Shown piece by piece: positions 16,858 to 26,723 of a DNA stretch of 64,000 nt (its first letter is position 1; each line of letters opens with the position of its first letter). The stretch comes from an uncultured Rhizobiaceae group bacterium (GTDB lineage Bacteria > Pseudomonadota > Alphaproteobacteria > Rhizobiales > Rhizobiaceae). The notes below the pieces were generated by a model. That model was not told the DNA's origin. It saw only the letters and a program-made list of their open reading frames with translations, and did not search any database. The stretch covers positions 1 to 64,000 of the forward strand of contig CALLUS010000025.1 in NCBI GenBank assembly GCA_938010435.1, in the 5' to 3' direction. A program made the translations under genes and the position numbers.

Positions 16858-17106
16858 ATGATCCCTATTGAACAAATGCCATCACGTCGCCCTTTTCAGC
16901 GTCGTCGTAAAACTTGCCCATTCACAGGCGAAAATGCACAAAAGATCGATTATAAGGACGTGAAACTCCTTCAGCGTTACATTTCAGAACGCGGAAAAAT
17001 CGTTCCTTCACGCATCACAGCTGTGAGCTTGAAAAAACAACGTGAACTTGCTCGTGCCATCAAACGCGCTCGTTTCCTCGCTTTGATCCCTTATGTGATC
17101 AAATAA
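16858..17106 (+). CDS. rpsR: 30S ribosomal protein S18
   Basis: An 82-residue basic protein of the small ribosomal subunit, partner of S6. Typical features are [13 protein letters not shown] at the start, [25 protein letters not shown] in the middle and [21 protein letters not shown] at the end. AAGGAA precedes the ATG. A terminator hairpin follows 27 bases after the stop, so transcription is partly separated from the downstream membrane-protein gene. Confidence 0.98.
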   Translation: MIPIEQMPSRRPFQRRRKTCPFTGENAQKIDYKDVKLLQRYISERGKIVPSRITAVSLKKQRELARAIKRARFLALIPYVIK

Positions 17107-17133
17107 AACACGATCAAGTAAGTTTTGATTTTC

Positions 17134-17165
17134 GCCGTTCCCGACCTGTTCGGGAATGGCATTTT
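17134..17165 (+). terminator. Terminator after rpsR
   Basis: An 11-base stem, GCCGTTCCCGA with TCGGGAATGGC (one G.T pair), has a 5-base loop and is followed by ATTTTAT. It would end or attenuate transcription of rpsF-rpsR before the DUF2232 gene. Confidence 0.8.
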
Positions 17166-17262
17166 ATCAGGGGCAGCCCTATAAAATACTGAGTTGGGAA
17201 GCGGCAATGGTGCCCTTCTCTAACTGTTATCAACCACCCGGTTGAACAGGACAGCGGAAGAC

Positions 17263-18219
17263 ATGAACAACAAACCTACACTTATTGCAGTCGCTTGCGG
17301 CCTGATAACAGCCATGCTGTTTCTGGCCCCGCTGACGCTTGGCGGTTTGGGTTTTGTTATGTCCACCTTTACCGCCATGCCTTTATTTGTGGTCGCTCTT
17401 GGATTTGGAACGTTCAATGGCATCGTTGCTGGCGTTGTTGCTGCTGTTGCTGTGAGTGTGTTTACAGGTTTCTACGGCGCTCTTGCCGTTGGTGGTGCCA
17501 CATTGTTTCCCGCGATTTGGATTGGCCACATGATTGGCCTGTCCCGCGATGAAAATGGTGAGGCTGAATGGTTCCCTGTTTCAACGATTTTGTTTCGTAT
17601 GGCACTCATGTGCGCAGCGATTGTCTTCGGCTTTGGCGCATTAATCGGCTACACGCCTGAACTTGCCTTGGAACAAGCGCAAGCTATCATGCAGCAAATC
17701 GCAGCGGCTCAATCACAAGCTTCAGGCGCTGAGGTGCTTTCTGCGGAAGTCATCAAAGAACAATCGGCTGCCATCGCTAATCTTATTCCATTGGCCATGC
17801 CGATTTCACTTTTATTGCTGATGGTCTTGAATCTGATTCTGGCTGCGCGTTTTGCACGCAAACGGGGTTGGATATTGCGACCGCAGGTCAACCTGCCGCT
17901 GGAAACAGCTATGCCACAAGTTGCAGTTGGTGTTTTTGCAATTGCAATCGCACTCAGCTTTCTCTCCGGTCCCATCGCATTAATCGCTCAAGTGATCACC
18001 GGTGCAATGGTTGGTGCGTTTTTGCTTGTAGGCCTTGCCACATTGCACTTTTTGACAATTGGAACGCCCATACGCGGTGTGTTCTTGGGCATCACTTATT
18101 TCGCTCTCTTAATGTCCCGCACTCTGGCCGGCGTTGTCGCGCTGATCGGTGTTGGGGAAACTCTCTTTCAGATCCGCGCTCGTCGCGGTGATCCGAAATC
18201 ACCTTCACAATCAAATTAA
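17263..18219 (+). CDS. DUF2232 membrane protein
   Basis: A 318-residue integral membrane protein of the kind found between rpsR and rplI in many Hyphomicrobiales. It has about eight hydrophobic segments and a short cytoplasmic loop rich in Gln and Ala (about 140-170). Function is unknown. The family is distantly related to membrane proteins of the S-component/YybS type, but no ligand can be named. A TTG at 17242 would add seven residues; the ATG at 17263 follows a GGAAG box and is preferred. rplI follows 24 bases later. Confidence 0.85.
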   Translation: MNNKPTLIAVACGLITAMLFLAPLTLGGLGFVMSTFTAMPLFVVALGFGTFNGIVAGVVAAVAVSVFTGFYGALAVGGATLFPAIWIGHMIGLSRDENGEAEWFPVSTILFRMALMCAAIVFGFGALIGYTPELALEQAQAIMQQIAAAQSQASGAEVLSAEVIKEQSAAIANLIPLAMPISLLLLMVLNLILAARFARKRGWILRPQVNLPLETAMPQVAVGVFAIAIALSFLSGPIALIAQVITGAMVGAFLLVGLATLHFLTIGTPIRGVFLGITYFALLMSRTLAGVVALIGVGETLFQIRARRGDPKSPSQSN

Positions 18220-18243
18220 AAGACACTCAAAAGGAACAATAAA

Positions 18244-18903
18244 ATGGATGTTATTCTACTAGAACGCGTCGCCAAGCTTGGCGCAATGGGCGACACAGTT
18301 ACCGTTAAAGACGGTTACGCTCGTAACTTCTTATTGCCACAGGGCAAAGCCCTTCGCGCTAACAAAGCCAATATGGCGCATTTTGAATCTCAACGCGCGC
18401 ACCTTGAAGAGCGTAACGCAGAACGCAAAACTGAAGCTGAAGGCGTCGCTTCCCAGCTTAACGGCAACACTTATGTGGCTGTTCGTTCTGCAGGTGAAAC
18501 AGGCCAACTTTACGGATCAGTTGCTGCACGCGATATCGTTGCAACGCTTGCTGATAATGGGTTCACAGTCGGTCGTAGCCAGATTGAACTTCGTGCACCG
18601 ATCAAAATCATCGGCCTGCACACAGTCACAATCCTGTTGCACCCTGAAGTTGAAGCAGAAATCAGCATGAACGTTGCCCGTTCTGAAGATGAAGCCGTCC
18701 GTCAGGCAGCTGGTGAAGACCTCACAAGCCGCGATGCAATTGATAATGTTGACGTTGCTGAAGAAGACGAGCTAAGCATCGACGATGTGTTCGAGAACCC
18801 GGACGATGTTGAACTCGGTGACGACGCTGAAGAAGCAACAGAAGAAGTTGCAAGCGAAGAGCCTGCGGCAGAAGACGCTTCTGAGGAAGAAATTCAAGGC
18901 TAA
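18244..18903 (+). CDS. rplI: 50S ribosomal protein L9 with acidic C-terminal extension
   Basis: Residues 1-150 are standard L9: N-terminal [19 protein letters not shown] and [14 protein letters not shown], a long connecting helix, and the C-terminal domain ending [19 protein letters not shown]. Beyond it lies a tail of about 60 residues dominated by Glu and Asp. Tails of this sort occur in alphaproteobacterial L9, although the protein here (219 residues) is at the long end. AAAGGAAC lies before the ATG. A terminator follows the stop. Confidence 0.96.
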   Translation: MDVILLERVAKLGAMGDTVTVKDGYARNFLLPQGKALRANKANMAHFESQRAHLEERNAERKTEAEGVASQLNGNTYVAVRSAGETGQLYGSVAARDIVATLADNGFTVGRSQIELRAPIKIIGLHTVTILLHPEVEAEISMNVARSEDEAVRQAAGEDLTSRDAIDNVDVAEEDELSIDDVFENPDDVELGDDAEEATEEVASEEPAAEDASEEEIQG

Positions 18904-18924
18904 TCAACCTGAATTGTTGCATTT

Positions 18925-18966
18925 AAAGAGCCGGGCTTCGTGTTTTTGCGCAAAGTTCGGCTTTTT
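18925..18966 (+). terminator. Terminator after rplI
   Basis: AAAGAGCCG (18925-18933) can pair with CGGCTTTTT (18958-18966) over nine bases with one G.T pair, around a 24-base loop. The T-run forms the 3' side of the stem. The long loop lowers confidence. Confidence 0.5.
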
Positions 18967-19153
18967 GTTGCTTCGAATCGGGTATAATGAGTCAAGATGG
19001 AAAACGCGCGTGTGAATGAAAATCGAACCCTCGCTGTGGACAGCAATGATAACTTCACAAAGCTTACGGCCAGTGCGGGTAGGTTCTTTCCAAGACCATG
19101 AAACGCTGTATAGCTGAGCTTTACACGACAATAATTGATTGGGGAGTGACCAC

Positions 19154-20635
19154 ATGGCTGAAGCTGCTGAAAACATAATCCCCGGCCCTACGCCTTATCG
19201 TGCTTCTCCTCACAACATTGAGGCTGAACAGGCGCTGTTAGGTGCAATTCTCGTCAACAATGATGCGTTTTATCGCGTGTCCGATTGGTTGGAATCGGAG
19301 CATTTCTACGAACCGATCCACAAACAAATTTATCAAGTTGCAACTGAAATGATCCGCTCGGCAAAGCGTGCAACGCCAGTGACGATCAAAACATTTTTGC
19401 CGGAAGACGAACGTATCGGCGACATGACTGTTGCAACCTATCTTGCCCGCCTTGCCTCTGAAGCCACAACAATTATCAATGCCGAAGATTATGGTCGTTC
19501 TATTTACGATCTTGCAACACGTCGCCATCTCATCACTATTGGTGAAGACATGGTCAACATCGCGTTCGATGCCCCCGTTGATATGGTTCCAGGCGTTCAA
19601 ATTGAAGATGCGGAACGTCGTTTGTTTGAACTGGCCGAAACCGGCAACACGAATAACGGGTTTTCAGATTTTGGTAGCGCCGTTGGCAGCGCCATTGATA
19701 TGGCCAGCGCCGCCTTCCAACGCGAAGGCCATTTGTCAGGCGTGGCCACCGGATTGCGCGAACTCGACTCAAAAATGGGTGGGTTGCAACCATCGGATTT
19801 GATTGTTCTGGCGGGTCGCCCTGCGATGGGGAAAACCTCACTTGCAACCAACATCGCCTATAATGTGGCTGAGAACTATGAACCGGAAATTCAACCGGAC
19901 GGAACTTCCAAAGCTGTAAATGGTGGCGTTGTGGGATTTTTTTCTTTGGAGATGGCTGCAGAACAGTTGGCAACGCGTATTATTGCCGAACAGACGGAAA
20001 TCTCGTCTTCGAAAATACGCCGTGGTGAAATCAATGATTCTGAATTCGAAAAACTGGTTGCCTGTTCGCAGACAATCCACCGCATTCCGCTGTTTATCGA
20101 CCAAACGGGTGGTATTTCTGTTGCTCAATTGGCAGCGCGTGCGCGGCGTCTCAAACGTCAACGCGGATTAGATTTGCTGATCATCGACTATATTCAGCTG
20201 ATGCAGGGTAATAAGAACACAACCAATCGTGTTCAGGAAATCACCGAAATTACGACGGGCCTGAAAGCACTTGGAAAAGAACTCAATGTTCCAATCATTG
20301 CTCTTTCCCAGCTTTCCCGTCAGGTAGAAAACCGTGACGACAAGCGCCCGCAACTGTCCGACCTTCGTGAATCCGGGTCCATCGAGCAGGATGCCGACGT
20401 GGTGATGTTTGTGTATCGCGATGAGTATTATTTGCAGAACAAAGAACCCGAAGCCGGGTCAGCCGATTATGAGGCTTGGCGCACCAAACTGGAATATGCG
20501 CGCGGCAAAGCAGATGTGATCATTGCAAAGCAGCGTCACGGCCCTACAGGAACTGCACAATTGGCCTTCCAAGCCGAGTACACACGCTTTACAGATCTTG
20601 CCGAAGAAGACCGCTTGCCAGAAGCGTTTGAATAG
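19154..20635 (+). CDS. dnaB: Replicative DNA helicase DnaB
   Basis: The hexameric helicase of the replication fork. The 493-residue sequence has the N-terminal domain starting PHNIEAEQALLGAIL, a linker, and a RecA-like domain with Walker A GRPAMGKTS near residue 220, Walker B LLIIDYIQLM near residue 340, and the C-terminal LSDLRESGSIEQDADVVMFVYRDEYY. The insertion before FFSLEMAAEQLA is typical of alphaproteobacteria. The ATG at 19154 has GGGAG upstream; an in-frame TTG at 19139 is less likely. alr follows after 17 bases. Confidence 0.97.
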   Translation: MAEAAENIIPGPTPYRASPHNIEAEQALLGAILVNNDAFYRVSDWLESEHFYEPIHKQIYQVATEMIRSAKRATPVTIKTFLPEDERIGDMTVATYLARLASEATTIINAEDYGRSIYDLATRRHLITIGEDMVNIAFDAPVDMVPGVQIEDAERRLFELAETGNTNNGFSDFGSAVGSAIDMASAAFQREGHLSGVATGLRELDSKMGGLQPSDLIVLAGRPAMGKTSLATNIAYNVAENYEPEIQPDGTSKAVNGGVVGFFSLEMAAEQLATRIIAEQTEISSSKIRRGEINDSEFEKLVACSQTIHRIPLFIDQTGGISVAQLAARARRLKRQRGLDLLIIDYIQLMQGNKNTTNRVQEITEITTGLKALGKELNVPIIALSQLSRQVENRDDKRPQLSDLRESGSIEQDADVVMFVYRDEYYLQNKEPEAGSADYEAWRTKLEYARGKADVIIAKQRHGPTGTAQLAFQAEYTRFTDLAEEDRLPEAFE

Positions 20636-20652
20636 AGGCTATCGAAACCACC

Positions 20653-21792
20653 GTGAGCACGCATCCTGATCTCGCCGGAGGGCGGTTGACCATCGATCTC
20701 AATGGGTTGGTAGCCAACTATAAGCTTCTTGCAAAACACGCTTCGCCCGCAAAATGCGGTGCGGTGGTGAAAGCCAATGCTTACGGGTGTGGCATCGAAC
20801 AAGTAGTACCTGCACTTTTGGCAGCCGGGTGCGAAACTTTCTTCGTCGCCTTGGTGGAAGAAGGAATGCGCGTTCGAAAAATTGCCCCCGACACACGCTG
20901 TTTCGTGTTAAATGGTGTCTTTGCCGGTGCTGAAAAAGTGATTCATGAGCACGGTTTAGTGCCCATTCTCAATACTTTGAATCAAACAGAGCGTTGGGCC
21001 GCTTTTGCAAAGGCTCACGGCGCGCCCCTTCCCTGCGCTCTACAAATGGACAGTGGTATGCGACGCGTTGGAATGTCACCTGCTGATGTTGAACGTGTGG
21101 CCGGTCAAAACCATTTGCGTGATCATCTGGACATCCAATTGTTTATGACTCACTTCGCTTGCGCCGATGATGTTGGACATCCGAAGACTGACTTGCAGCA
21201 AGAAATTTTTGAACAAACGAGCGCATTATTTCCCGACGTTCCGCGTTCCGCAGCCAACTCTGCAGCTGATCTACAGTCAAGTGGATTGACTTATGATCTC
21301 GCGAGGCCGGGTGTGGCGCTGTATGGTGGTGAAGCGTTGAACGATGTGCCAAATCCGATGGAACCGGTTGTCACCTTGGAAGGTCGCATCATGCAGATCA
21401 CATCGGGTGAGTCTGGTGACAGTGTGGGTTATGGTGGGACCGAAACACTGACACGCAAATCGCGCATTGCTTATATCTCGGTTGGTTATGCGGATGGATA
21501 TTTAAGATCCGGCAGCCATACGGGCGTTCCACTTCGTGCCGTTACTCAATCAACCACAGCACATTTTAAAGGTCACACTCTGAAAGGCGTTGGCCGTATT
21601 TCTATGGATATGTGTGGATTTGACGTAACCGAAGTCCCTGAAAACGAAATCAATGAAGGCGATTGGATCGAATTGTTCGGCCCAAACGTACCAATCGACG
21701 ATGTTGCGCGGGCCACTGGCACGATTGGCTATGAATTGCTGACGGGACTGGGCGACCGTTATTCACGAATATATATTGAACCGGAAACCTGA
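20653..21792 (+). CDS. alr: Alanine racemase
   Basis: Interconverts L- and D-alanine for peptidoglycan, using PLP. The 379-residue protein has the PLP lysine in GAVVKANAYGCG near residue 39 and the catalytic tyrosine region ISVGYADGYLRSG near residue 278, plus GRISMDMCGFDV. The start is GTG. The stop overlaps the radA start (TGATG), and it lies in the conserved dnaB-alr-radA order. Confidence 0.95.
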   Translation: MSTHPDLAGGRLTIDLNGLVANYKLLAKHASPAKCGAVVKANAYGCGIEQVVPALLAAGCETFFVALVEEGMRVRKIAPDTRCFVLNGVFAGAEKVIHEHGLVPILNTLNQTERWAAFAKAHGAPLPCALQMDSGMRRVGMSPADVERVAGQNHLRDHLDIQLFMTHFACADDVGHPKTDLQQEIFEQTSALFPDVPRSAANSAADLQSSGLTYDLARPGVALYGGEALNDVPNPMEPVVTLEGRIMQITSGESGDSVGYGGTETLTRKSRIAYISVGYADGYLRSGSHTGVPLRAVTQSTTAHFKGHTLKGVGRISMDMCGFDVTEVPENEINEGDWIELFGPNVPIDDVARATGTIGYELLTGLGDRYSRIYIEPET

Positions 21793-23198
21793 TGGCGAAG
21801 ATTAGAATTCAATTTGTATGCCAAAATTGCGGGGGCAGTCATTCCAAATGGTCTGGCCGTTGTGATGCTTGTGGTGAGTGGAATACGCTCGCTGAAGAAA
21901 CTCCAAGCACAGGTGTGGCTTCCGGCCCGGGCAAAGCGACCAAAGCTGGCCGCGTCATTGCCATGGAAGACTTGGATGGTGACGCGACCGAGGCCCCACG
22001 TATCAATTCTACAATTTCAGAATTTGACCGTGTGGCTGGCGGTGGCTTGGTGCAAGGCTCGGCCCTTTTGGTGGGTGGCGATCCCGGCATCGGAAAATCA
22101 ACACTTTTGATGCAAGTCTCGGCCTCGTTGGCAGCCAATGGTTATGGGGTTGTCTATGTCTCTGGTGAAGAAGCAGTAGCACAGGTACGTTTGCGCGCCC
22201 AGCGGTTGGGTGCGGCCAACGCGCCCGTCAAACTGGTTGCAGAAACCAATGTGGAGAATATCGTCACTACATTGGAAGCAGGGAAGCCACCCGCTCTTGT
22301 GGTCGTCGATTCCATCCAAACCTTGTGGACGGAGACAACCGACTCTGCCCCTGGAACGGTGAGCCAAGTGCGTAATTCCGCCCAAGCCATGATCCGTTAT
22401 GCCAAACAGTCCGGTGCGGCAATCGTGCTGGTGGGCCATGTAACCAAGGATGGGCAAATTGCTGGCCCCCGTGTTGTAGAACATATGGTTGACGCTGTTC
22501 TCTATTTTGAAGGCGAAGGCGGTCATCACTTCCGCATTCTACGCTCTGTTAAAAACCGTTTTGGGGCCACCGATGAAATCGGCGTTTTTGAAATGTCTGA
22601 CAAAGGTTTGCGCGAAGTCGCGAATCCTTCAGAGCTATTTTTAGGTGAACGTCACAAAGCAGCACCCGGAGCGGCCGTCTTTGCTGGCATGGAAGGACGA
22701 CGCCCTGTTTTGGTGGAAATTCAGGCCTTGGTGGCTCAATCCTCCCTCGGCACACCGCGCCGTGCAGTCGTGGGCTGGGACAGTTCACGGCTTGCGATGA
22801 TTCTCGCCGTTCTTGAAGCTCATTGCGGCGTGCGTCTTGGTGGTCACGATGTATATCTGAATGTTGCAGGCGGATTTCGCATTTCAGAACCCGCAGCGGA
22901 TCTGGCCGTGGCTGCCGCACTTGTCTCATCACTGGTGAACAAGCCACTGGCGGAAAATTCTGTTTATTTTGGCGAAGTGAGCCTTTCCGGCCATTTGCGG
23001 CCAGTTTCGCAGGCTGCAGGACGTTTGAAAGAGGCTGGAAAGCTCGGTTTTGAGCAAGCGACCTATGCAAAAGGCAGCGAAGTGGTGAAACAACTTGGTT
23101 TGAAACTCAACACAATTACAACACTTGCAGATCTTGTGGTTGAATTGGCTGCCGGTGCGTCAGAGAGCTTGCAGGGCGATCCCGATACTGGCACATAG
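21792..23198 (+). CDS. radA: DNA repair protein RadA
   Basis: A 468-residue RecA-like branch-migration helicase acting in recombination. It starts with a four-cysteine zinc finger (CQNC...CDAC, residues 10-27). Walker A GDPGIGKST is near residue 95, the RadA-specific KNRFG motif near residue 255, and a Lon-like C-terminal domain follows, with VYLNVAGGFRISEPAADLAVAAAL. It is coupled to alr by a one-base overlap and leads into cvpA after 29 bases. Confidence 0.96.
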   Translation: MAKIRIQFVCQNCGGSHSKWSGRCDACGEWNTLAEETPSTGVASGPGKATKAGRVIAMEDLDGDATEAPRINSTISEFDRVAGGGLVQGSALLVGGDPGIGKSTLLMQVSASLAANGYGVVYVSGEEAVAQVRLRAQRLGAANAPVKLVAETNVENIVTTLEAGKPPALVVVDSIQTLWTETTDSAPGTVSQVRNSAQAMIRYAKQSGAAIVLVGHVTKDGQIAGPRVVEHMVDAVLYFEGEGGHHFRILRSVKNRFGATDEIGVFEMSDKGLREVANPSELFLGERHKAAPGAAVFAGMEGRRPVLVEIQALVAQSSLGTPRRAVVGWDSSRLAMILAVLEAHCGVRLGGHDVYLNVAGGFRISEPAADLAVAAALVSSLVNKPLAENSVYFGEVSLSGHLRPVSQAAGRLKEAGKLGFEQATYAKGSEVVKQLGLKLNTITTLADLVVELAAGASESLQGDPDTGT

Positions 23199-23227
23199 AG
23201 CGCAATAAAGACGGAGCTCAAAAACGC

Positions 23228-23797
23228 ATGTCCATTACGCTTCTCGATGGCATTTTGATTGTCATCATGTTGATTTCAGCCATACTTGCCATGATCCGCG
23301 GTTTTTCGCGCGAAGTTTTGTCAATTGTTTCGTGGGTGAGCGCTGCTGTTGCAGCGGCTCTGTTTTACAAAACCCTGTCACCAACCGTCCAAGGTTTGGC
23401 GGAAACACTGCGCGACAACACGCTAATTGCAGACGCTGTTTCAGCAGCAGCCATTTTCTTGGTTGTGTTGATTGTTGTTAGTTATCTCACAATGCGTTTG
23501 GCGGATATGATCATCGATAGCCGTATTGGCGTTCTTGACCGCACATTGGGTTTCATTTTCGGCGCGGCACGCGGCGCGCTTTTGGTAATCATCACGTTGA
23601 TGGGTTTTTTGTGGCTGGCCAATGACAATGAACCCGATTGGGTGAAAAATGCGAAATCCAAACCAATGCTCGTTTCCATTGGCACCGAAATTCGCGATGC
23701 CTTGCCCGAAAACCTTGACGACGTGATCAAACGTTTCTTTGACGATGGAACCGAAAAGCCTGCCGAAGGCGAACAAGACACCGAACAGAAAACCTGA
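23228..23797 (+). CDS. cvpA: CvpA-family membrane protein
   Basis: A 189-residue inner-membrane protein with four hydrophobic segments in the first 145 residues (LLDGILIVIMLISAILAMIRGFSREVLSI is the family N-terminus) and an acidic C-terminal tail. CvpA is needed for colicin V production in E. coli and commonly sits ahead of purF, as here, but its molecular role remains poorly defined. The gap to purF is 29 bases with an AGGAGG-like box. Confidence 0.92.
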   Translation: MSITLLDGILIVIMLISAILAMIRGFSREVLSIVSWVSAAVAAALFYKTLSPTVQGLAETLRDNTLIADAVSAAAIFLVVLIVVSYLTMRLADMIIDSRIGVLDRTLGFIFGAARGALLVIITLMGFLWLANDNEPDWVKNAKSKPMLVSIGTEIRDALPENLDDVIKRFFDDGTEKPAEGEQDTEQKT

Positions 23798-23826
23798 TCG
23801 GAACACTCAACAGGAGGCCGTCCTCA

Positions 23827-25284
23827 ATGGATAGCACGGACGATAAGTTCAAAGAAGAATGTGGCGTATTTGGCATTTACGGACATTCGGATGCGGCAGC
23901 GATGACAACGCTGGGTCTCCATTCACTGCAACATCGTGGCCAAGAAGCTGCAGGGATTGTTACATTTGACGGTTCCACCTTCCACGCAGAGCGGCACATC
24001 GGTTTGATTGGTGACACTTTTACCAAACAATCGGTGATCGAACGTTTACCGGGCCAGTATGCCATCGGGCATAACAGATATTCTACCACCGGTGGCGAAG
24101 GTATGCGCAATGTTCAGCCTTTCTTTGCAGATTTTGCTGGCGGTGGTTTTGCAGTTGCTCACAACGGCAATTTGACCAACGCGGGCACCATAAGAGAACA
24201 ATTGCAACGCAAAGGGGCAATTTTTCAGTCCACATCCGATACCGAAGTTATTCTACACCTCATTGCGATGAGCGAGGAAAGCCGTTTGGTGGCCAAACTA
24301 ACTGATGCGGTTCAACAATTGGAAGGCGCCTTTTCGCTCGTTGCTCTCTCTGGTAAAAAACTCATTGGTTGTCGCGATGCCTTGGGAGTTCGCCCACTTG
24401 TGCTTGGCGATGTGGATGGCAGCTATGTGCTGGCTTCTGAAACCTGTGCGCTGGATATTATTGGCGCGCGGTTTGTGCGCGATGTGGAGCCCGGCGAAAT
24501 GGTGGTTGTCACGGAAAACGGCATCGAGAGTCATTTCCCGCTGGAGAAAAAACCATCCCGTTTTTGTGTGTTTGAATTTGTCTACTTTGCGCGCCCGGAC
24601 TCTATGGTCCAAGGCGAGAATGTTTATGCTGTGCGCAAGAAAATCGGTGAAGAACTGGCACGAGAGTCTCTCGTTGATGCTGACCTCGTGGTTCCAGTAC
24701 CGGATTCTGGTACACCTGCCGCCATCGGTTATGCGCAAGAAGCGGGCTTACCTTTTGAATTGGGCATAATCCGTAACCATTACGTGGGCCGTACATTTAT
24801 CGCGCCGACTGACAATATCCGCCACATGGGCGTGAAGTTGAAACACAATGCCAACCGCAAATTGATCGAGGGTAAGCGGGTTATTTTGGTGGATGATTCC
24901 ATTGTACGCGGCACCACCAGCCAGAAGATCGTCGCCATGGTGCGTGACGCAGGCGCAAAAGAAGTGCACATGCGTATTGCCAGCCCACCGACAGTTTCCG
25001 GTTGTTATTATGGCGTCGATACCCCGCAGAAGCAGAAGCTCTTGGCCTCTCGTATGAGCACCCAAGAAATGGCTGACTTTATCAAAGTGGATTCCTTGTC
25101 TTTCTTGAGCATTGATGGATTGTACCGCGCGGCTGGTGAAGCGGCGCGCGACAATGATATGCCGCAATTCTGCGATGCTTGTTTCACAGGCGAATACCCC
25201 ACAAGCCTGACGGATCAAGAAGGCATCGACCTGACCGGTGCCGACAATGTACGCCCGATCTCAATGTTATCTGGTGGACGTTAA
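23827..25284 (+). CDS. purF: Amidophosphoribosyltransferase
   Basis: Catalyses the first committed step of purine synthesis: PRPP plus glutamine to phosphoribosylamine. The N-terminal nucleophile cysteine follows a short propeptide (EECGVFGIYG, Cys at residue 12). The glutaminase domain includes QHRGQEAAGI and GHNRYSTTG. The PRPP site VILVDDSIVRGTTS is near residue 355, with cysteines at the C-terminal end (CDACFTGEYP) compatible with an Fe-S cluster, as in many PurF proteins. AGGAGG precedes the ATG. The SDR gene starts two bases after its stop. Confidence 0.97.
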   Translation: MDSTDDKFKEECGVFGIYGHSDAAAMTTLGLHSLQHRGQEAAGIVTFDGSTFHAERHIGLIGDTFTKQSVIERLPGQYAIGHNRYSTTGGEGMRNVQPFFADFAGGGFAVAHNGNLTNAGTIREQLQRKGAIFQSTSDTEVILHLIAMSEESRLVAKLTDAVQQLEGAFSLVALSGKKLIGCRDALGVRPLVLGDVDGSYVLASETCALDIIGARFVRDVEPGEMVVVTENGIESHFPLEKKPSRFCVFEFVYFARPDSMVQGENVYAVRKKIGEELARESLVDADLVVPVPDSGTPAAIGYAQEAGLPFELGIIRNHYVGRTFIAPTDNIRHMGVKLKHNANRKLIEGKRVILVDDSIVRGTTSQKIVAMVRDAGAKEVHMRIASPPTVSGCYYGVDTPQKQKLLASRMSTQEMADFIKVDSLSFLSIDGLYRAAGEAARDNDMPQFCDACFTGEYPTSLTDQEGIDLTGADNVRPISMLSGGR

Positions 25285-25286
25285 TT

Positions 25287-26027
25287 GTGAGCAATCAATC
25301 TAAGCCTTTGGAAGGCCGCATTGCGGTTGTCACAGGTGCTTCACGTGGTGTTGGCTATCAAGCAGCACTTGGATTTGCGAAAGCCGGAGCTCATGTGATT
25401 GCCCTTGCCCGTACCGTAGGTGGCCTTGAAGAACTTGATGATGAAATTCAAGCTGCCGGTGGATCATCCACCACACTCGTTCCGCTCGATATTAAAGATT
25501 TCGATGCGCTTGACCGTCTTGGTGCAACGATTAATGAGCGATGGGGAAAGTTAGATATATTGTTGGGAAATGCGGGTATTTTGGGCGTCGCAACACCGCT
25601 CGCCCAATTAAAACCCAGCGTGTTCGAAGATGTTTTTGCGGTCAATGTTACCGCTAATTATCGCTTGCTTCGTTCACTTGACCCTCTGTTACAGGTATCT
25701 GATGCCGGGCGTGCACTTTTTGTAAGTTCAGGGGCCTCGCGCAGCAAACGCAGTTACGTGGCAACATACGCAGCTTCAAAAGCTGCACTGGAAGTTTTGA
25801 TTGAAACTTATGCCAAAGAGGTTTCCAACACCAAAATCTGTGCAAATCTGATTGACCCGGGCACGTTGCGCACAAAGATGCGGGCGCAATACGCTCCCGG
25901 TGAAGACCCGCAAACTGTTACTCCAGTTGAAGAGATCGTACCGACGCTAATTGATCTTGTGTCTCCTTCCAACACCCATTCCGGTGGTGTATTTAACTTT
26001 GTATCCAAGTCTTGGATGGAAAATTAA
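25287..26027 (+). CDS. Short-chain dehydrogenase/reductase
   Basis: A 246-residue SDR oxidoreductase with TGASRGVG near residue 16, LLGNAGILG near 92 (NAG with Gly in place of the first Asn), and the catalytic SSGASRSKRSYVATYAASK segment near 145-165. The substrate is unknown. The GTG start at 25287 follows GGTGGA and lies two bases after purF, a position where an SDR is common in Hyphomicrobiales. It ends the dnaB-to-purF transcript; no strong terminator is visible after it. Confidence 0.9.
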   Translation: MSNQSKPLEGRIAVVTGASRGVGYQAALGFAKAGAHVIALARTVGGLEELDDEIQAAGGSSTTLVPLDIKDFDALDRLGATINERWGKLDILLGNAGILGVATPLAQLKPSVFEDVFAVNVTANYRLLRSLDPLLQVSDAGRALFVSSGASRSKRSYVATYAASKAALEVLIETYAKEVSNTKICANLIDPGTLRTKMRAQYAPGEDPQTVTPVEEIVPTLIDLVSPSNTHSGGVFNFVSKSWMEN

Positions 26028-26097
26028 ACGTTTTTCCAGACAAACTGCGACACAATAATCATGAAAATTTCATATTCTCGTTTGATATATGGCGTTC

Positions 26098-26113
26098 GGA
26101 TATATACATATCC
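26098..26113 (+). promoter_or_regulatory. Palindrome upstream of the PadR gene
   Basis: GGATAT and ATATCC flank a 4-base centre, 40 bases before the PadR ATG, in an AT-rich stretch containing further ATAT repeats. PadR proteins usually bind such dyads in their own promoters. Operator function is inferred. Confidence 0.4.
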
Positions 26114-26153
26114 AGCATATTGATTTGCGCCGGTGCAAATCGGGAGAACGAAT

Positions 26154-26711
26154 ATGAACGTACGCACTTTGTGTTTGGCTGTTTTGAACAGCGGCGATGC
26201 GACTGGATATGAAATACGCAAACTGGTGAGCGAAGGGCATTTCAGCCATTTCGTCGATGCCAGTTTTGGATCGATCTATCCCGCATTGAAAGCCATGAGC
26301 GACGACCAGTTGGTTATGGTTCGCGAAGTTCAACAAGACGGCAAGCCGAACCGAAAAGTCTATACGATCACAGACCTTGGCCGCGCTGAATTTCTGCATG
26401 CGCTTGGAAAGCCTGCTCAAAAAGACAATTTCAAAAGCGAATTTCTGCTTCTGGCTATGTGCGCCGAACTAATGTCACCTGAACATGTGGCAGCGGCGAT
26501 CGATGCTCAGATCGTCTACCTTACTGAAGAACTCGCGCAAATTGACAGCGAAGTTCGGGAAATTGATCTGGCTGGAGCCGAATGGGTAGCTAATTATGGG
26601 CGCGCCTGTTTGAGCCAAGGTCTTGAATATATTCAGAACAATAGAATTGCCCTTGAGGCCGTTGCCGGGATCAGCTTACCAAAAACTGAACCCTTGATTG
26701 CCGCGGAATAG
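26154..26711 (+). CDS. PadR-family transcriptional regulator
   Basis: A 185-residue regulator. The N-terminal winged helix (MNVRTLCLAVLNSGDATGYEIRKLV, then FGSIYPALKAMSDDQLV and a wing containing KPNRKVYTITDLGRAEFL) is diagnostic of PadR. The C-terminal Vir-like half (about 100-185) is helical and likely forms the dimer. The ATG at 26154 has CGGGAG upstream, better than a GTG at 26133. It is 12 bases from the RND adaptor gene, so it probably controls that efflux system and itself. Confidence 0.9.
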   Translation: MNVRTLCLAVLNSGDATGYEIRKLVSEGHFSHFVDASFGSIYPALKAMSDDQLVMVREVQQDGKPNRKVYTITDLGRAEFLHALGKPAQKDNFKSEFLLLAMCAELMSPEHVAAAIDAQIVYLTEELAQIDSEVREIDLAGAEWVANYGRACLSQGLEYIQNNRIALEAVAGISLPKTEPLIAAE

Positions 26712-26723
26712 GAACTGCAAATC

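Noticed and set aside
22549-23070. Antisense frame of 173 codons within radA
   Set aside because: Shadow of radA; low-complexity basic composition and no homology recognised.
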